A stretch of 64,000 nucleotides of DNA, taken from positions 1,612,001-1,676,000 of the forward strand of contig NZ_FOIU01000001.1 of assembly GCF_900111495.1 (NCBI RefSeq), written 5' to 3'. A model generated the notes under the pieces. That model made no database searches and was not told the origin of the DNA. It was given only the letters and a program-made list of their open reading frames with translations. Made by a program: the position numbers and the translations under genes. The number at the start of each line of letters is the position of its first letter. Positions within the stretch are counted from its first letter, which is position 1. Of this stretch, positions 19,031-27,405 are shown in pieces. The stretch is from Chryseobacterium wanjuense. GTDB lineage: Bacteria > Bacteroidota > Bacteroidia > Flavobacteriales > Weeksellaceae.

Positions 19031-21970
19031 ATGAATTTTTTAAAAAAAATCACAATTGCTACAAGCATAGCGGCGGCGAGCTACTGCGGATATGCTTACG
19101 GACAGGATTTCCAATGGAAAGAAGCGACATCTAACGGCTATTCGTATAAATATGTAACGAACGACCCTACTTCAGCAAGATATTATACTTTAAAAAACGG
19201 CCTAACGGTTATTTTAAGTCCGACAAAAAAAGATCCTAGAATCCAGACTTTTATTGCTACAAAGGCAGGAAGTAAAACCGATCCGTCGGATCATACAGGT
19301 CTTGCGCACTACCTTGAACATATGCTTTTCAAAGGTACGGATCAGTTCGGATCGAAGGATTGGGCAAAAGAAAAACCGCTTTTGGATCAGATCGATGCCC
19401 TTTACGAAAAATATAATCAGACGAAAGATGAAGCCAAAAGAAAAGAAATTTACAAGGAAATCGATAAAATTTCCGGTGAAGCTTCAAAATACGCCATCGC
19501 TAACGAATACGACAAAATGATGTCGGGAATGGGCGCAGATGGAACCAATGCTTTCACTTCTTTCGAACAGACAGTTTATACGGAAGATATTCCTGCCAAT
19601 GTAGCGGATAAATTTTTGACGGTTCAGGCAGAAAGATTCAGACAGCCGATCCTGAGACTTTTCCATACGGAACTGGAAGCGGTTTATGAAGAAAAAAACA
19701 GAGGTCTTGATAATGATCCTAGAAAAGTATACGAAGCCATGTTTGCGGCAATTTTCCCCAATAACAATTATGGAAAACAGACCACAATCGGGACAGTTGA
19801 ACATTTGAAAAACCCTTCATTAAAGGCGATCAGAGAATATTTCAACAATTATTATGTGCCTAACAATATGGGTATCATTATGTCCGGAGATTTCAATCCT
19901 GATGAGATGATTGCTAAAATTGATAAGGCATTTTCTTATATGAAATCTAAGCCGGTGCCTGAATATAAAGTAGGAACCGAAGCACCGATCACGGCTCCTA
20001 TTATCAGGGAAGTTTATGGCCCAAATCCGGAAAATATCACCATCGGATTCAGGTTTCCGGGTGCAACGACGAAGGATGCAAGAATGCTGAACTTCATTGG
20101 AAGTATGCTCACCAACGGACAGGCCGGATTGATCGATTTAGATTTAATTAAAAAACAAAAATTACTGAGTGCTTATGCTTTTCCGTATGTTTTAAAAGAT
20201 TATTCGGTGCTTTTGCTGCAGGGGAATCCAACGGAAGGGCAGTCTTTGGATGATGTGAAAACATTATTGCTTCAGGAAATTGATAAATTGAGAAAAGGAG
20301 AATTTTCTGATGACCTTTTGCAGTCGATTGTAAATAACGAGAAGAAAAACGTTATCCAGAAATACGAAAAATATAATTCCAGAGCAGAATCGCTGATGGA
20401 TGAATTTACTTCTGATGTTGATCATAAAACGCAACTGGCCTACATCGATGAAATCTCGAAGATAACGAAGAAAGACATCATGGATTTTGCTTCCAAATAC
20501 CTTCTGGATAATAATTACGTAGCAGTTTACAAGAGAAAAGGTGAAGATAAAAACATTGTAAAAGTTGATAAACCCGCCATTACTCCGGTTTCCGTAAACA
20601 GAGAAGACCAATCACCGTTCCTGAAAAAAGTAAATGAAATGCCTGAATCTCCGATTGCTCCCGTTTGGCTGGACTATAATAAAGATATTGCTAAAAATAA
20701 ATTAGGAAGCGTAGATGTGCTTTCTGTAAAAAATACAGACAATTCTTTATTCAGACTATATTATTACTTCGATTCAGGAAAATGGAATAATAAAATTCTT
20801 CCTTTGGCTGCAGAATATCTGCAATATTTAGGAACAAAAAATAAATCTTCGGAAGACATCAGCAAAGAATTTTACAAACTTGCTTCCAGCTTCAATGTAA
20901 GCGCAGGAAACGAAGAAACATATGTTACTTTGGAAGGTTTAAATGAAAATTTTGATAAAACAGTAGCTTTATTTGAAGATTTAATTAAAAACTGTCAGCC
21001 CGATCAAAAAGCTTTGGATGCTTATAAAACAAGAGTGAAAAAATCTAGAGCCAATGCAAAGCAGAATAAAGGCACCATTATGACCGGATTAAGAAGCTAT
21101 GCACAGTATGGCCCTCAAAATCCTTTCAATAACACCTTCAGTGATGCTGAGCTGGACGCTTTGAAAGCTGAGGATCTGGTGAATGTACTGCATGATTTGT
21201 TTAATTTTAAACATAAAGTCCTTTATTACGGTCCGAAATCAGGAAACGAGGTAACAGCTTCTTTGACACCGATTCATAAAGTTTCGAATTCATTGAAAGA
21301 TATGCCGAAATCTAAAACTTTCACGCAGATCCCGACTGATAAGAACAAAGTTTTGTTTGCTCATTACGACATGGTGCAGGCGGAGATTTTCTGGGTGAGA
21401 AACGGTGATCCTTACAACGTAAATACAACGCCGACGGTAAGTTTATTTAACAATTATTTCGGTGGCGGAATGGGTTCTGTGGTATTCCAGACGATCAGAG
21501 AGTCTAAGGCTTTGGCGTATTCTACGTATTCTTATTTCTCTCTTCCGAGCAAGAAAGAGGATAAAGATATGATCATGGCTTACGTCGGAACTCAAGCGGA
21601 TAAGTTCAATGAATCTACTGTTGCGATGAACGAGCTTTTAACTACGCTTCCGAAATCTGATCAATTGTTTGAAACGGCAAAAAGCGGATTGAAGAAATCT
21701 ATCGCTTCCGAGAGAATTACCCAGGACGGAATTATTTTCTCTTATCTAAGAGCACAAAAGCTTGGAAATAATACAGATATCAGGAAAAATGTTTACGAAC
21801 AGGCGCCTAAATTATCTTTCACAGACATTAATAACTTCCATGATAAGGAAATGAAAGGTAAAAATTATACATACTGCCTTGTCGCTTCGCAAGATAAAGT
21901 AAGCGAAGCCGATATGAAGAAACTCGGCGAGGTGAAAAAACTTAATCTGACTGAGATATTCGGTTACTAA
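19031..21970 (+). CDS. M16 family zinc metallopeptidase, periplasmic
   Basis: This 979-residue insulinase-type peptidase has a signal peptide (to about GQ25). The catalytic inverted zinc motif HYLEH (His93, Glu96, His97) lies in GLAHYLEHMLFKGT, and the distal glutamate region is ELEAVYEEKNRG. Four M16-type domains follow, the second half being non-catalytic, as in the long single-chain form. It probably degrades peptides in the periplasm. It is a single-gene unit ended by a clear terminator. Confidence 0.92.
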   Translation: MNFLKKITIATSIAAASYCGYAYGQDFQWKEATSNGYSYKYVTNDPTSARYYTLKNGLTVILSPTKKDPRIQTFIATKAGSKTDPSDHTGLAHYLEHMLFKGTDQFGSKDWAKEKPLLDQIDALYEKYNQTKDEAKRKEIYKEIDKISGEASKYAIANEYDKMMSGMGADGTNAFTSFEQTVYTEDIPANVADKFLTVQAERFRQPILRLFHTELEAVYEEKNRGLDNDPRKVYEAMFAAIFPNNNYGKQTTIGTVEHLKNPSLKAIREYFNNYYVPNNMGIIMSGDFNPDEMIAKIDKAFSYMKSKPVPEYKVGTEAPITAPIIREVYGPNPENITIGFRFPGATTKDARMLNFIGSMLTNGQAGLIDLDLIKKQKLLSAYAFPYVLKDYSVLLLQGNPTEGQSLDDVKTLLLQEIDKLRKGEFSDDLLQSIVNNEKKNVIQKYEKYNSRAESLMDEFTSDVDHKTQLAYIDEISKITKKDIMDFASKYLLDNNYVAVYKRKGEDKNIVKVDKPAITPVSVNREDQSPFLKKVNEMPESPIAPVWLDYNKDIAKNKLGSVDVLSVKNTDNSLFRLYYYFDSGKWNNKILPLAAEYLQYLGTKNKSSEDISKEFYKLASSFNVSAGNEETYVTLEGLNENFDKTVALFEDLIKNCQPDQKALDAYKTRVKKSRANAKQNKGTIMTGLRSYAQYGPQNPFNNTFSDAELDALKAEDLVNVLHDLFNFKHKVLYYGPKSGNEVTASLTPIHKVSNSLKDMPKSKTFTQIPTDKNKVLFAHYDMVQAEIFWVRNGDPYNVNTTPTVSLFNNYFGGGMGSVVFQTIRESKALAYSTYSYFSLPSKKEDKDMIMAYVGTQADKFNESTVAMNELLTTLPKSDQLFETAKSGLKKSIASERITQDGIIFSYLRAQKLGNNTDIRKNVYEQAPKLSFTDINNFHDKEMKGKNYTYCLVASQDKVSEADMKKLGEVKKLNLTEIFGY

Positions 21971-21980
21971 AATAAACTAA

Positions 21981-22004
21981 AAGCCCTGAATTCAGGGCTT
22001 TTTT
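21981..22004 (+). terminator. Rho-independent terminator after the M16 gene
   Basis: The stem AAGCCCTGAA/TTCAGGGCTT is followed by TTTTT, 10 nt after the stop codon. Confidence 0.9.
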
Positions 22005-22054
22005 ATGTCTATCAAGATCAAAAACAATTATAGATTTTATTTATCAATATCAAC

Positions 22055-22085
22055 TTGTTCGATAGACGAAATAGTTTTATATTTG
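22055..22085 (+). promoter_or_regulatory. Bacteroidota-type promoter of the peroxiredoxin unit
   Basis: TTG at 22055-22057 and TATATTTG at 22078-22085 are separated by 20 nt, matching the TTG-N(17-23)-TAnnTTTG consensus of the primary sigma factor in this phylum. Transcription would begin near 22092, about 30 nt before the peroxiredoxin ATG. Confidence 0.75.
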
Positions 22086-22120
22086 CATCAGAAAAATTTA
22101 AATATAAAAACGAGAAAATT

Positions 22121-22753
22121 ATGTCTTTAGTAGGAAAAAAATTCCCGAATGTAACAGTAGATGCAATGTCTGAAATGGGTGATGATCTTAGAATCAACAT
22201 CTTTGAAGAAGCTACAACAAACCAACAAAAAGTTCTTTTGTTCTGGTATCCAAAAGATTTCACTTTCGTATGTCCGACTGAGCTTCACGCTTTTCAGGAG
22301 GCTTTAGGTGAATTTGAAAAAAGAAACACGAAAGTAATCGGTGCTTCTTGCGATACAAACGAAGTACATTTCGCTTGGTTGAACGTATCAAAGGACAATG
22401 GAGGTATCGAAGGTGTTACTTACCCGCTTTTGGCTGATACCCACAGACAATTGGCAAACATATTGGGAATTGTTGATCAGGATTTCGAATACAATGAAGA
22501 AGGTGAAGAGGTTTTCACAGGTTCAAACGTTACGTACAGAGCAACCTATTTGGTTGACGAAACAGGAAAAATTTTCCACGAGTCTGTAAACGATATGCCT
22601 TTGGGAAGAAACGTAAAAGAATATTTAAGATTAATCGACGCTTATACTCATGTTCAGAAGCACGGTGAAGTTTGCCCTGCAAACTGGGAAGAAGGAAAAG
22701 AAGCTATGAAAGCTGACAGAAATTCTACTGCTGAATATTTAGCGAAAAACTAA
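22121..22753 (+). CDS. ahpC: 2-Cys peroxiredoxin (AhpC/Prx1 type)
   Basis: This 210-residue thiol peroxidase reduces H2O2 and organic peroxides. It carries the peroxidatic cysteine in FTFVCPTEL (Cys51) and the resolving cysteine in GEVCPANW (Cys185). The start is MSLVGKKFP; the longer frame would begin inside the promoter. A thioredoxin gene and a DUF6952 gene follow, which suggests the thioredoxin is its electron donor. The enzyme family is certain; the AhpC symbol is the nearest fit. Confidence 0.92.
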   Translation: MSLVGKKFPNVTVDAMSEMGDDLRINIFEEATTNQQKVLLFWYPKDFTFVCPTELHAFQEALGEFEKRNTKVIGASCDTNEVHFAWLNVSKDNGGIEGVTYPLLADTHRQLANILGIVDQDFEYNEEGEEVFTGSNVTYRATYLVDETGKIFHESVNDMPLGRNVKEYLRLIDAYTHVQKHGEVCPANWEEGKEAMKADRNSTAEYLAKN

Positions 22754-22764
22754 TTTTTTAATCT

Positions 22765-22850
22765 AACAATGTAACAATCTAACAGTATAACAATTTTAAA
22801 AGCATTTTTTGAATTGTTAAATTGATAAATTTTTAGATTGTTACATTGTT
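22765..22850. repeat. Long inverted repeat between ahpC and the thioredoxin gene
   Basis: The 18-nt arm AACAATGTAACAATCTAA at 22765-22782 is perfectly repeated in inverse at 22833-22850. Nested inside, AACAATT (22789-22795) pairs with AATTGTT (22812-22818). The RNA would form a long AU-rich hairpin. It has no GC-rich stem or clean U-run, so it could attenuate or process the transcript rather than end it. Confidence 0.65.
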
Positions 22851-22876
22851 TATTTTTTATTCTAAAAAATAAATTT

Positions 22877-23182
22877 ATGTATACAGAATTAACAGAAGAT
22901 ACGCTGCAAAATATTGTAAACGATAATGAAAAAGTTGTAGTTCAGTATGGTGCAACATGGTGTGGGAATTGCAGAATTATGAAGCCGAAATTCAAGAAAT
23001 TGGCATCTGAAAACGATGGTATTCCTTTCCTGTACGTAGATGCAGAAAAGTTACCGGAAAGCAGAAAATTAGCTAAAGTAGACAACTTACCAACTTTCGC
23101 GATTTTCAAAAACGGTGAATTGGTGAATCAGGTTCAGACGAATCAGGCTGAAAGTTTAATTAATTTATTTAATGAATTATAA
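22877..23182 (+). CDS. Thioredoxin family protein with WCGNC active site
   Basis: This 101-residue thioredoxin-fold protein has the active site TWCGNCRIMKP (Cys29, Cys32) where most thioredoxins have CGPC. The cis-proline region is DNLPTFAIFKNG. It probably reduces the peroxiredoxin encoded upstream. The start is MYTELTEDTL; the earlier in-frame start falls in the inverted repeat. The stop codon overlaps the start of the next gene (TAATG). Confidence 0.9.
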   Translation: MYTELTEDTLQNIVNDNEKVVVQYGATWCGNCRIMKPKFKKLASENDGIPFLYVDAEKLPESRKLAKVDNLPTFAIFKNGELVNQVQTNQAESLINLFNEL

Positions 23183-23430
23183 TGAAGTTACCCGTAATCA
23201 GACAGTTTTATCAAAATCAGACTCCTGAAAACCTTGAAAAAACGCTTGAAGTTTTAGAAAGCTTCTGCGAGTTCAGAGGAACAAGCGAAGAGGATTTAAA
23301 TGTTGCAGGAGAATTAATTACCAATATCTGCGGAGCGCTTGAAGTGCACGCCAACGTACAAAACGGAATGAGTGAAAAGGATGCCTTAAACTCATTTGCT
23401 CAAAAGGTTTTAGGATCGATTGACAAATAA
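23182..23430 (+). CDS. Small conserved protein, DUF6952-like
   Basis: This 82-residue soluble protein has no recognised motif apart from one CGALEVH stretch and two cysteines (ESFCEF, NICGAL). Its ATG overlaps the thioredoxin stop, so translation is coupled. The constant company of peroxiredoxin and thioredoxin in Flavobacteriia suggests a role in peroxide defence, but the function is unknown. Confidence 0.75.
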   Translation: MKLPVIRQFYQNQTPENLEKTLEVLESFCEFRGTSEEDLNVAGELITNICGALEVHANVQNGMSEKDALNSFAQKVLGSIDK

Positions 23431-23512
23431 TGTTTAAACACTAATTTCCACGAATACTTTCACGAATTGCACAAATCTTATTATTTAAAATTGTGTTATT
23501 TGTGTTTAAACA
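23431..23512. repeat. Inverted-repeat element with perfect 11-bp ends
   Basis: TGTTTAAACAC at 23431-23441 and GTGTTTAAACA at 23502-23512 are perfect inverted repeats enclosing about 60 nt that include TTTCCACGAATACTTTCACG, a phrase type common between Flavobacteriia genes. It starts on the base directly after the DUF6952 stop codon. Confidence 0.6.
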
Positions 23513-23522
23513 ACCAAAAATA

Positions 23523-23552
23523 AAATCCCGATGAAAAGACATCAGGATTTTT
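23523..23552 (+). terminator. Rho-independent terminator of the peroxiredoxin unit
   Basis: AAATCCCGATG pairs with CATCAGGATTT with one mismatch and is followed by a T-run. It lies below the inverted-repeat element. Confidence 0.75.
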
Positions 23553-23621
23553 TGGGTTTATAAAATGAATTATAAAATTTCGATTCACTCATCATTTATA
23601 ATTCATGACTTATTACTAAAT

Positions 23622-24308
23622 TTAGTTTCTTCTGCTCATCAAAATACTCAAGATATACCAGAACAAAAGCATAATCGAAGCAAACAGCTGTAAAGAAGCA
23701 CCTACATACTGATTCGTACTGTAAGAATCTTTCAGCTTACTTGTTTGATATAAAATAGTTGCAGAAGCCAGGATCACCATTCCTACCGAGAACCAAAGCC
23801 CAAGGTTGAAACCGAAAATCATTCCGGCAACGATTAATCCCAAAGAAATAAATCCTCCGATAATAATAATATTTCTAAGGAAAGAAAAATCTCTTTTTGA
23901 AGTGAAAGCTACCGCAGAGATCCCTGCAAACATCGCAATAGTAAGCATTGCAGCCTGATAAATCACCTGCGCTCCGGAATATACCACCGCAATGTAGATT
24001 AACGGAAGGAAAATCACCGCCTCAAGCAAAACGTAAAACGCCAAGCCGAAATATTGTATTTGTTTGCTCTGTGAAAGCGACCATTTCGTGGCTAAAATCG
24101 AAGCCAGCCAAAATACCCCGATAATCAATAACCATGCGAATCTCTGGGCAAACATGGCGATAATCAATCTTTCAGGAACAATTTTTAACAAAATTGTCTC
24201 AACACCGATAAATGCTAAGATCGATAAAGCAACGTGTAAATACGTCTTCTTGTAAAAGCTCGCCTTTTCTACATCCGAAGAATGAGCGACTAAAACATCT
24301 GTCATCAT
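23622..24308 (-). CDS. Bax inhibitor-1/YccA family membrane protein
   Basis: This 228-residue protein has about seven transmembrane segments and the family pattern (SILAFIGVETILL, ...FAGISAVAFTSKRDFSFL, ...GASLQLFASIMLLFWYIL). Members are inner-membrane proteins proposed to leak calcium ions or to work with FtsH. It is followed by the two paralogous secreted-protein genes' region on the same strand, but the 33-nt gap does not prove an operon. Confidence 0.88.
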   Translation of the reverse strand: MMTDVLVAHSSDVEKASFYKKTYLHVALSILAFIGVETILLKIVPERLIIAMFAQRFAWLLIIGVFWLASILATKWSLSQSKQIQYFGLAFYVLLEAVIFLPLIYIAVVYSGAQVIYQAAMLTIAMFAGISAVAFTSKRDFSFLRNIIIIGGFISLGLIVAGMIFGFNLGLWFSVGMVILASATILYQTSKLKDSYSTNQYVGASLQLFASIMLLFWYILSILMSRRN

Positions 24309-24341
24309 AATTGTTTAATTTTACTTTAAATATATTAATAA

Positions 24342-25286
24342 TTATTCAATTTTTTTAACTGGCTTAATCCCTAAAATTTTTCCGTTCTCTTCAAAAAGAA
24401 CAGTGATAATTTCGTTTGGCGGGAAATCGTCTTCTACATATTTGTATTGAAGCATCGGATATTGATTACCATCGTTTATTATTTGATAGCCAGTCATAAA
24501 GATTTCTACTTTTTTCTCAAAATGAGTATTTTTAATTAAATTTTTAAGGACTTCATCTGTTGTAGAACTTCTAATCTTTTCGGAAAGAAAGTTTCGAACT
24601 TCATTAAAATCAGATGTTTTGAGTTTATCAATAAATTTTAAAAATTCATCATTAAATAATTTTATTTTTTCTTCACTTAAAATATCTTTTTCATTTTCAT
24701 CTCCATTGGTGACATACAATCGTATTTTGTGAGTAGGCGTTGTTGTTACCATTCCATTCTTTTCATAATATTCTGATAATATTATATAAGAATTTATTTT
24801 TAAATTTTTATTGATTTCCCAATTGTCACTTCTTTCAAGCCCATCTTCTGCATTAAGTAATTCTAATTTTTCTAAATTTCCTTTCTGAATACTTTTACCA
24901 TATTTCTTAGAAACTTCATCTACAAGTTGATAATATTTTTTGATCATTGCTTTATTAAAGCTTAATGTTTTTTTTACATTATCTCCTTTATCAAAATTAT
25001 AAACATCCCATTCATAAAGGATTTCTGAAATTGTAGAATCTTTTTTATTAGGTGTATAAAAAACCAGCAGATTGGGAATGTCTTTTTCTTTTCGTTCAAA
25101 AATTACAGGTTGAAGAACTTCTCCTGAAGAAATATGTTCTTCATCAGTTTTATAGATTTTACTTCCAAGTTTATTTTCTAATTGAACAAAATAGTCTAAT
25201 TTTTTCCCTTGAATATCTGCTTGAATAATATTTTGTGATAAATAAAATTGACTTATTAGAAGAAAACCTAAAATTTTCACTTTCAT
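24342..25286 (-). CDS. Secreted protein with a C-terminal domain shared with its neighbour
   Basis: This 314-residue protein has a signal peptide (to about residue 18). The last ~105 residues (KLFNDEFLKFIDKL ... GYQIINDGNQYPMLQYKYVED ... EIITVLFEENGKILGIKP) align clearly with the 149-residue protein encoded just upstream. The fold resembles DUF3887-type NTF2-like domains. The first ~200 residues are unique, with no recognised motif. The function is unknown. Confidence 0.7.
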   Translation of the reverse strand: MKVKILGFLLISQFYLSQNIIQADIQGKKLDYFVQLENKLGSKIYKTDEEHISSGEVLQPVIFERKEKDIPNLLVFYTPNKKDSTISEILYEWDVYNFDKGDNVKKTLSFNKAMIKKYYQLVDEVSKKYGKSIQKGNLEKLELLNAEDGLERSDNWEINKNLKINSYIILSEYYEKNGMVTTTPTHKIRLYVTNGDENEKDILSEEKIKLFNDEFLKFIDKLKTSDFNEVRNFLSEKIRSSTTDEVLKNLIKNTHFEKKVEIFMTGYQIINDGNQYPMLQYKYVEDDFPPNEIITVLFEENGKILGIKPVKKIE

Positions 25287-25347
25287 TTGTGTTTTAATAT
25301 TCTTAATAATAAATAATAAAAATTACTCATTACCTATTACTCATAAT

Positions 25348-25797
25348 TTATTTACTATACTCCGGCTTCACCCCAAGAATCTTCCCGTCATTTTCAAAAA
25401 TCACCGTAATAATATCTCTCGGCGGATTGGATGAGTCATCAACATATTTATACTGAATTCCGGGATACGTCTCGTTATCTAGTAATTTCTGATAACCGGA
25501 TTTGTACACTTCCGTTTTTCTTTCAAAACTGATGCCACCGGACAATTGTTGAATAACATTTTCTGTCACCACATCTTTCACTTTGTCCGACAGCAAGTTA
25601 CTGATTGCCTGTCGGTCTGAAGCCTTCAGTGCAGCAACAAATTTTGAAAATGATTGATTATACAGATCGATTTTATCCTTACTCAGCTCGGAAGTGAATT
25701 CTATTTTCTTGCTTTCAACAATTCTCACATTTCCTTTTTGTTGAGAAAACCCCAATTGAAAGGCTGCGACAGCAAATATCAGAAGTAATTTTTTCAT
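25348..25797 (-). CDS. Small secreted protein, paralogue of the next gene's C-terminus
   Basis: This 149-residue protein has a signal peptide (to about FSQ19), then a single domain ending GYQKLLDNETYPGIQYKYVDD and DIITVIFENDGKILGVKP, matching the end of the protein encoded 61 nt downstream. It may be a DUF3887-like domain. The function is unknown. The pair looks like a tandem duplication in which one copy gained or lost an N-terminal extension. Confidence 0.7.
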   Translation of the reverse strand: MKKLLLIFAVAAFQLGFSQQKGNVRIVESKKIEFTSELSKDKIDLYNQSFSKFVAALKASDRQAISNLLSDKVKDVVTENVIQQLSGGISFERKTEVYKSGYQKLLDNETYPGIQYKYVDDSSNPPRDIITVIFENDGKILGVKPEYSK

Positions 25798-25834
25798 GCT
25801 AAATTTTATGATTGTTGAAGCAAGATACGAAGAA

Positions 25835-26869
25835 TTATATTACCGATAAAAATTTCATCGTATCCACATTATCAGCATAAACATCTAAACCGGGGTTTTG
25901 AGCTTCTCCCAATTTCACAGAGTTTAATCCCAGTTCTTCCTTCGCCACAACACATTGAATATTTTCTTCATTTTCGGCAATAAAGTTTTTCACTTCATCC
26001 AAAGACGAATATCTGCTAAAATTAATTACAGAAAGCGGACTGAAAAGTTTTTCATCTTCTTTCATCATAACAAAATTATTATCCCAGAATTTTTCCTGAT
26101 TTAAAAGATAAACTGCCCTGTTGTACTCATAATTGTTGGCATATTTATTATGATTGATAATATCCTGGTAATTTAAAAAGTTTTCAAATAACTTGTCAAT
26201 TACAAAATCCTGCGGAATAAACAATCTGGTTACATTTCTACAGCCTAAACCAAAATACTGGAAAATATCTTTCGCCAAAAGCTGCAATTCTTCTGTCGTT
26301 TCATCACCTTTCAATACAGCGATCGATGTTCTGTTTTTTCTGATGATGTTTAAATGATTTTTAAAGTAATATTCCAGATATCTCGCCGTATTATTACTTC
26401 CCGTTGCAATCACAGCATCGAAGTTTTCCAATCTTTCAACAAACTCAAACTCAACCTGATTGTCAGAAAATTCCTTCCATTTTTTTAATAAAAACGGGAT
26501 CATATACCGGTCTTTTGAAGATAATTTGATCACCGGAATATGATTGCTCAATACCACAGACATCACATCATGAAATCCCACCAATGGAATATTTCCGGCC
26601 AGGATCAGCCCTACTCTTTTTGAGATTTTCGAGATGGAATATTCTTTAATCCAGTTATTTATGTTTTCCTCTGTCAACAGATCTGCCCACTGTTGCAAAG
26701 CAAATTTCTGATTTTCAAGAGTAAACCACGGATTTTCAATTTCCGATTTCTTCAACAAAAGCTCAAAATCAGAATCATTTTCACTATAATTTTCCGGATT
26801 CTTTGCTAAAAACTCTTTTATATAATCACTAAGTCTTGTAAGTCCTAAAACTTGATTTTCGATATTCAT
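25835..26869 (-). CDS. Acyl-CoA reductase (LuxC family)
   Basis: This 344-residue protein of the LuxC acyl-CoA/acyl-protein reductase family turns a fatty acyl thioester into an aldehyde with NADPH. It has the nucleotide-binding LILAGNIPLVGFHDV, ATGSNNTARYLEYYF, and the catalytic cysteine in FGLGCRNVTRLFIP (Cys210). No luciferase genes are near, so the role is not light. It is divergent from a ferredoxin gene, a common pairing in Flavobacteriia. The substrate is unknown. Confidence 0.85.
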   Translation of the reverse strand: MNIENQVLGLTRLSDYIKEFLAKNPENYSENDSDFELLLKKSEIENPWFTLENQKFALQQWADLLTEENINNWIKEYSISKISKRVGLILAGNIPLVGFHDVMSVVLSNHIPVIKLSSKDRYMIPFLLKKWKEFSDNQVEFEFVERLENFDAVIATGSNNTARYLEYYFKNHLNIIRKNRTSIAVLKGDETTEELQLLAKDIFQYFGLGCRNVTRLFIPQDFVIDKLFENFLNYQDIINHNKYANNYEYNRAVYLLNQEKFWDNNFVMMKEDEKLFSPLSVINFSRYSSLDEVKNFIAENEENIQCVVAKEELGLNSVKLGEAQNPGLDVYADNVDTMKFLSVI

Positions 26870-26928
26870 AATTACTGTAAAATTGGGGAATATTTTGTAA
26901 TTTTGTGCAAATTTAAAAAAAATTAGCG

Positions 26929-27279
26929 ATGGCTATTAAAATAACTGATGAATGCATTAATTGTGGAGCCTGCGAACCGGAATGTCCAAATAATGCAATT
27001 TATGAAGGAGCAGTAGATTGGAAAGCTTCAGAAGGAACTGAACTTAAAGGTACGGTGACACTCACGTCAGGCCTGACAGTAGATGCAGATGCACCACAGG
27101 AACCTGTAAGTGATGATGTTTATTTTATCGTTACCGACAAATGTACCGAGTGCAAAGGTTTCCATGAGGAGCCACAGTGTGCGGCAGTTTGCCCTGTCGA
27201 TTGCTGTGTGCCAGATGAAGATCATGTAGAATCGGAAGAAGCACTGCTTAATAAAAAAGCATTCTTACACGGAGAATAA
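26929..27279 (+). CDS. 2x[4Fe-4S] ferredoxin
   Basis: This 116-residue ferredoxin has a first cluster motif CINCGACEPECP (Cys9, 12, 15, 19) and a second motif CTECKGFHEEPQCAAVCP with an eight-residue insertion, followed by VDCC. The long segment between the clusters and the insertion are typical of Allochromatium-type 2[4Fe-4S] ferredoxins. It carries electrons to an unknown partner. It lies divergent from luxC. Confidence 0.92.
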   Translation: MAIKITDECINCGACEPECPNNAIYEGAVDWKASEGTELKGTVTLTSGLTVDADAPQEPVSDDVYFIVTDKCTECKGFHEEPQCAAVCPVDCCVPDEDHVESEEALLNKKAFLHGE

Positions 27280-27286
27280 AAAACTG

Positions 27287-27316
27287 CCGTCTCATTCACC
27301 ATGAGACGGTTTTTTA
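27287..27316 (+). terminator. Rho-independent terminator after the ferredoxin gene
   Basis: CCGTCTCA (27287-27294) pairs perfectly with TGAGACGG (27302-27309) and is followed by TTTTTT. Confidence 0.92.
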
Positions 27317-27405
27317 TATACAAAAACACAAAAAATCTTAATAAGAAACTAAAAATAAAGCTGTAAAGTGAAAAACTTTCACAGCAAACCAAAAAAAATA
27401 AAAAT

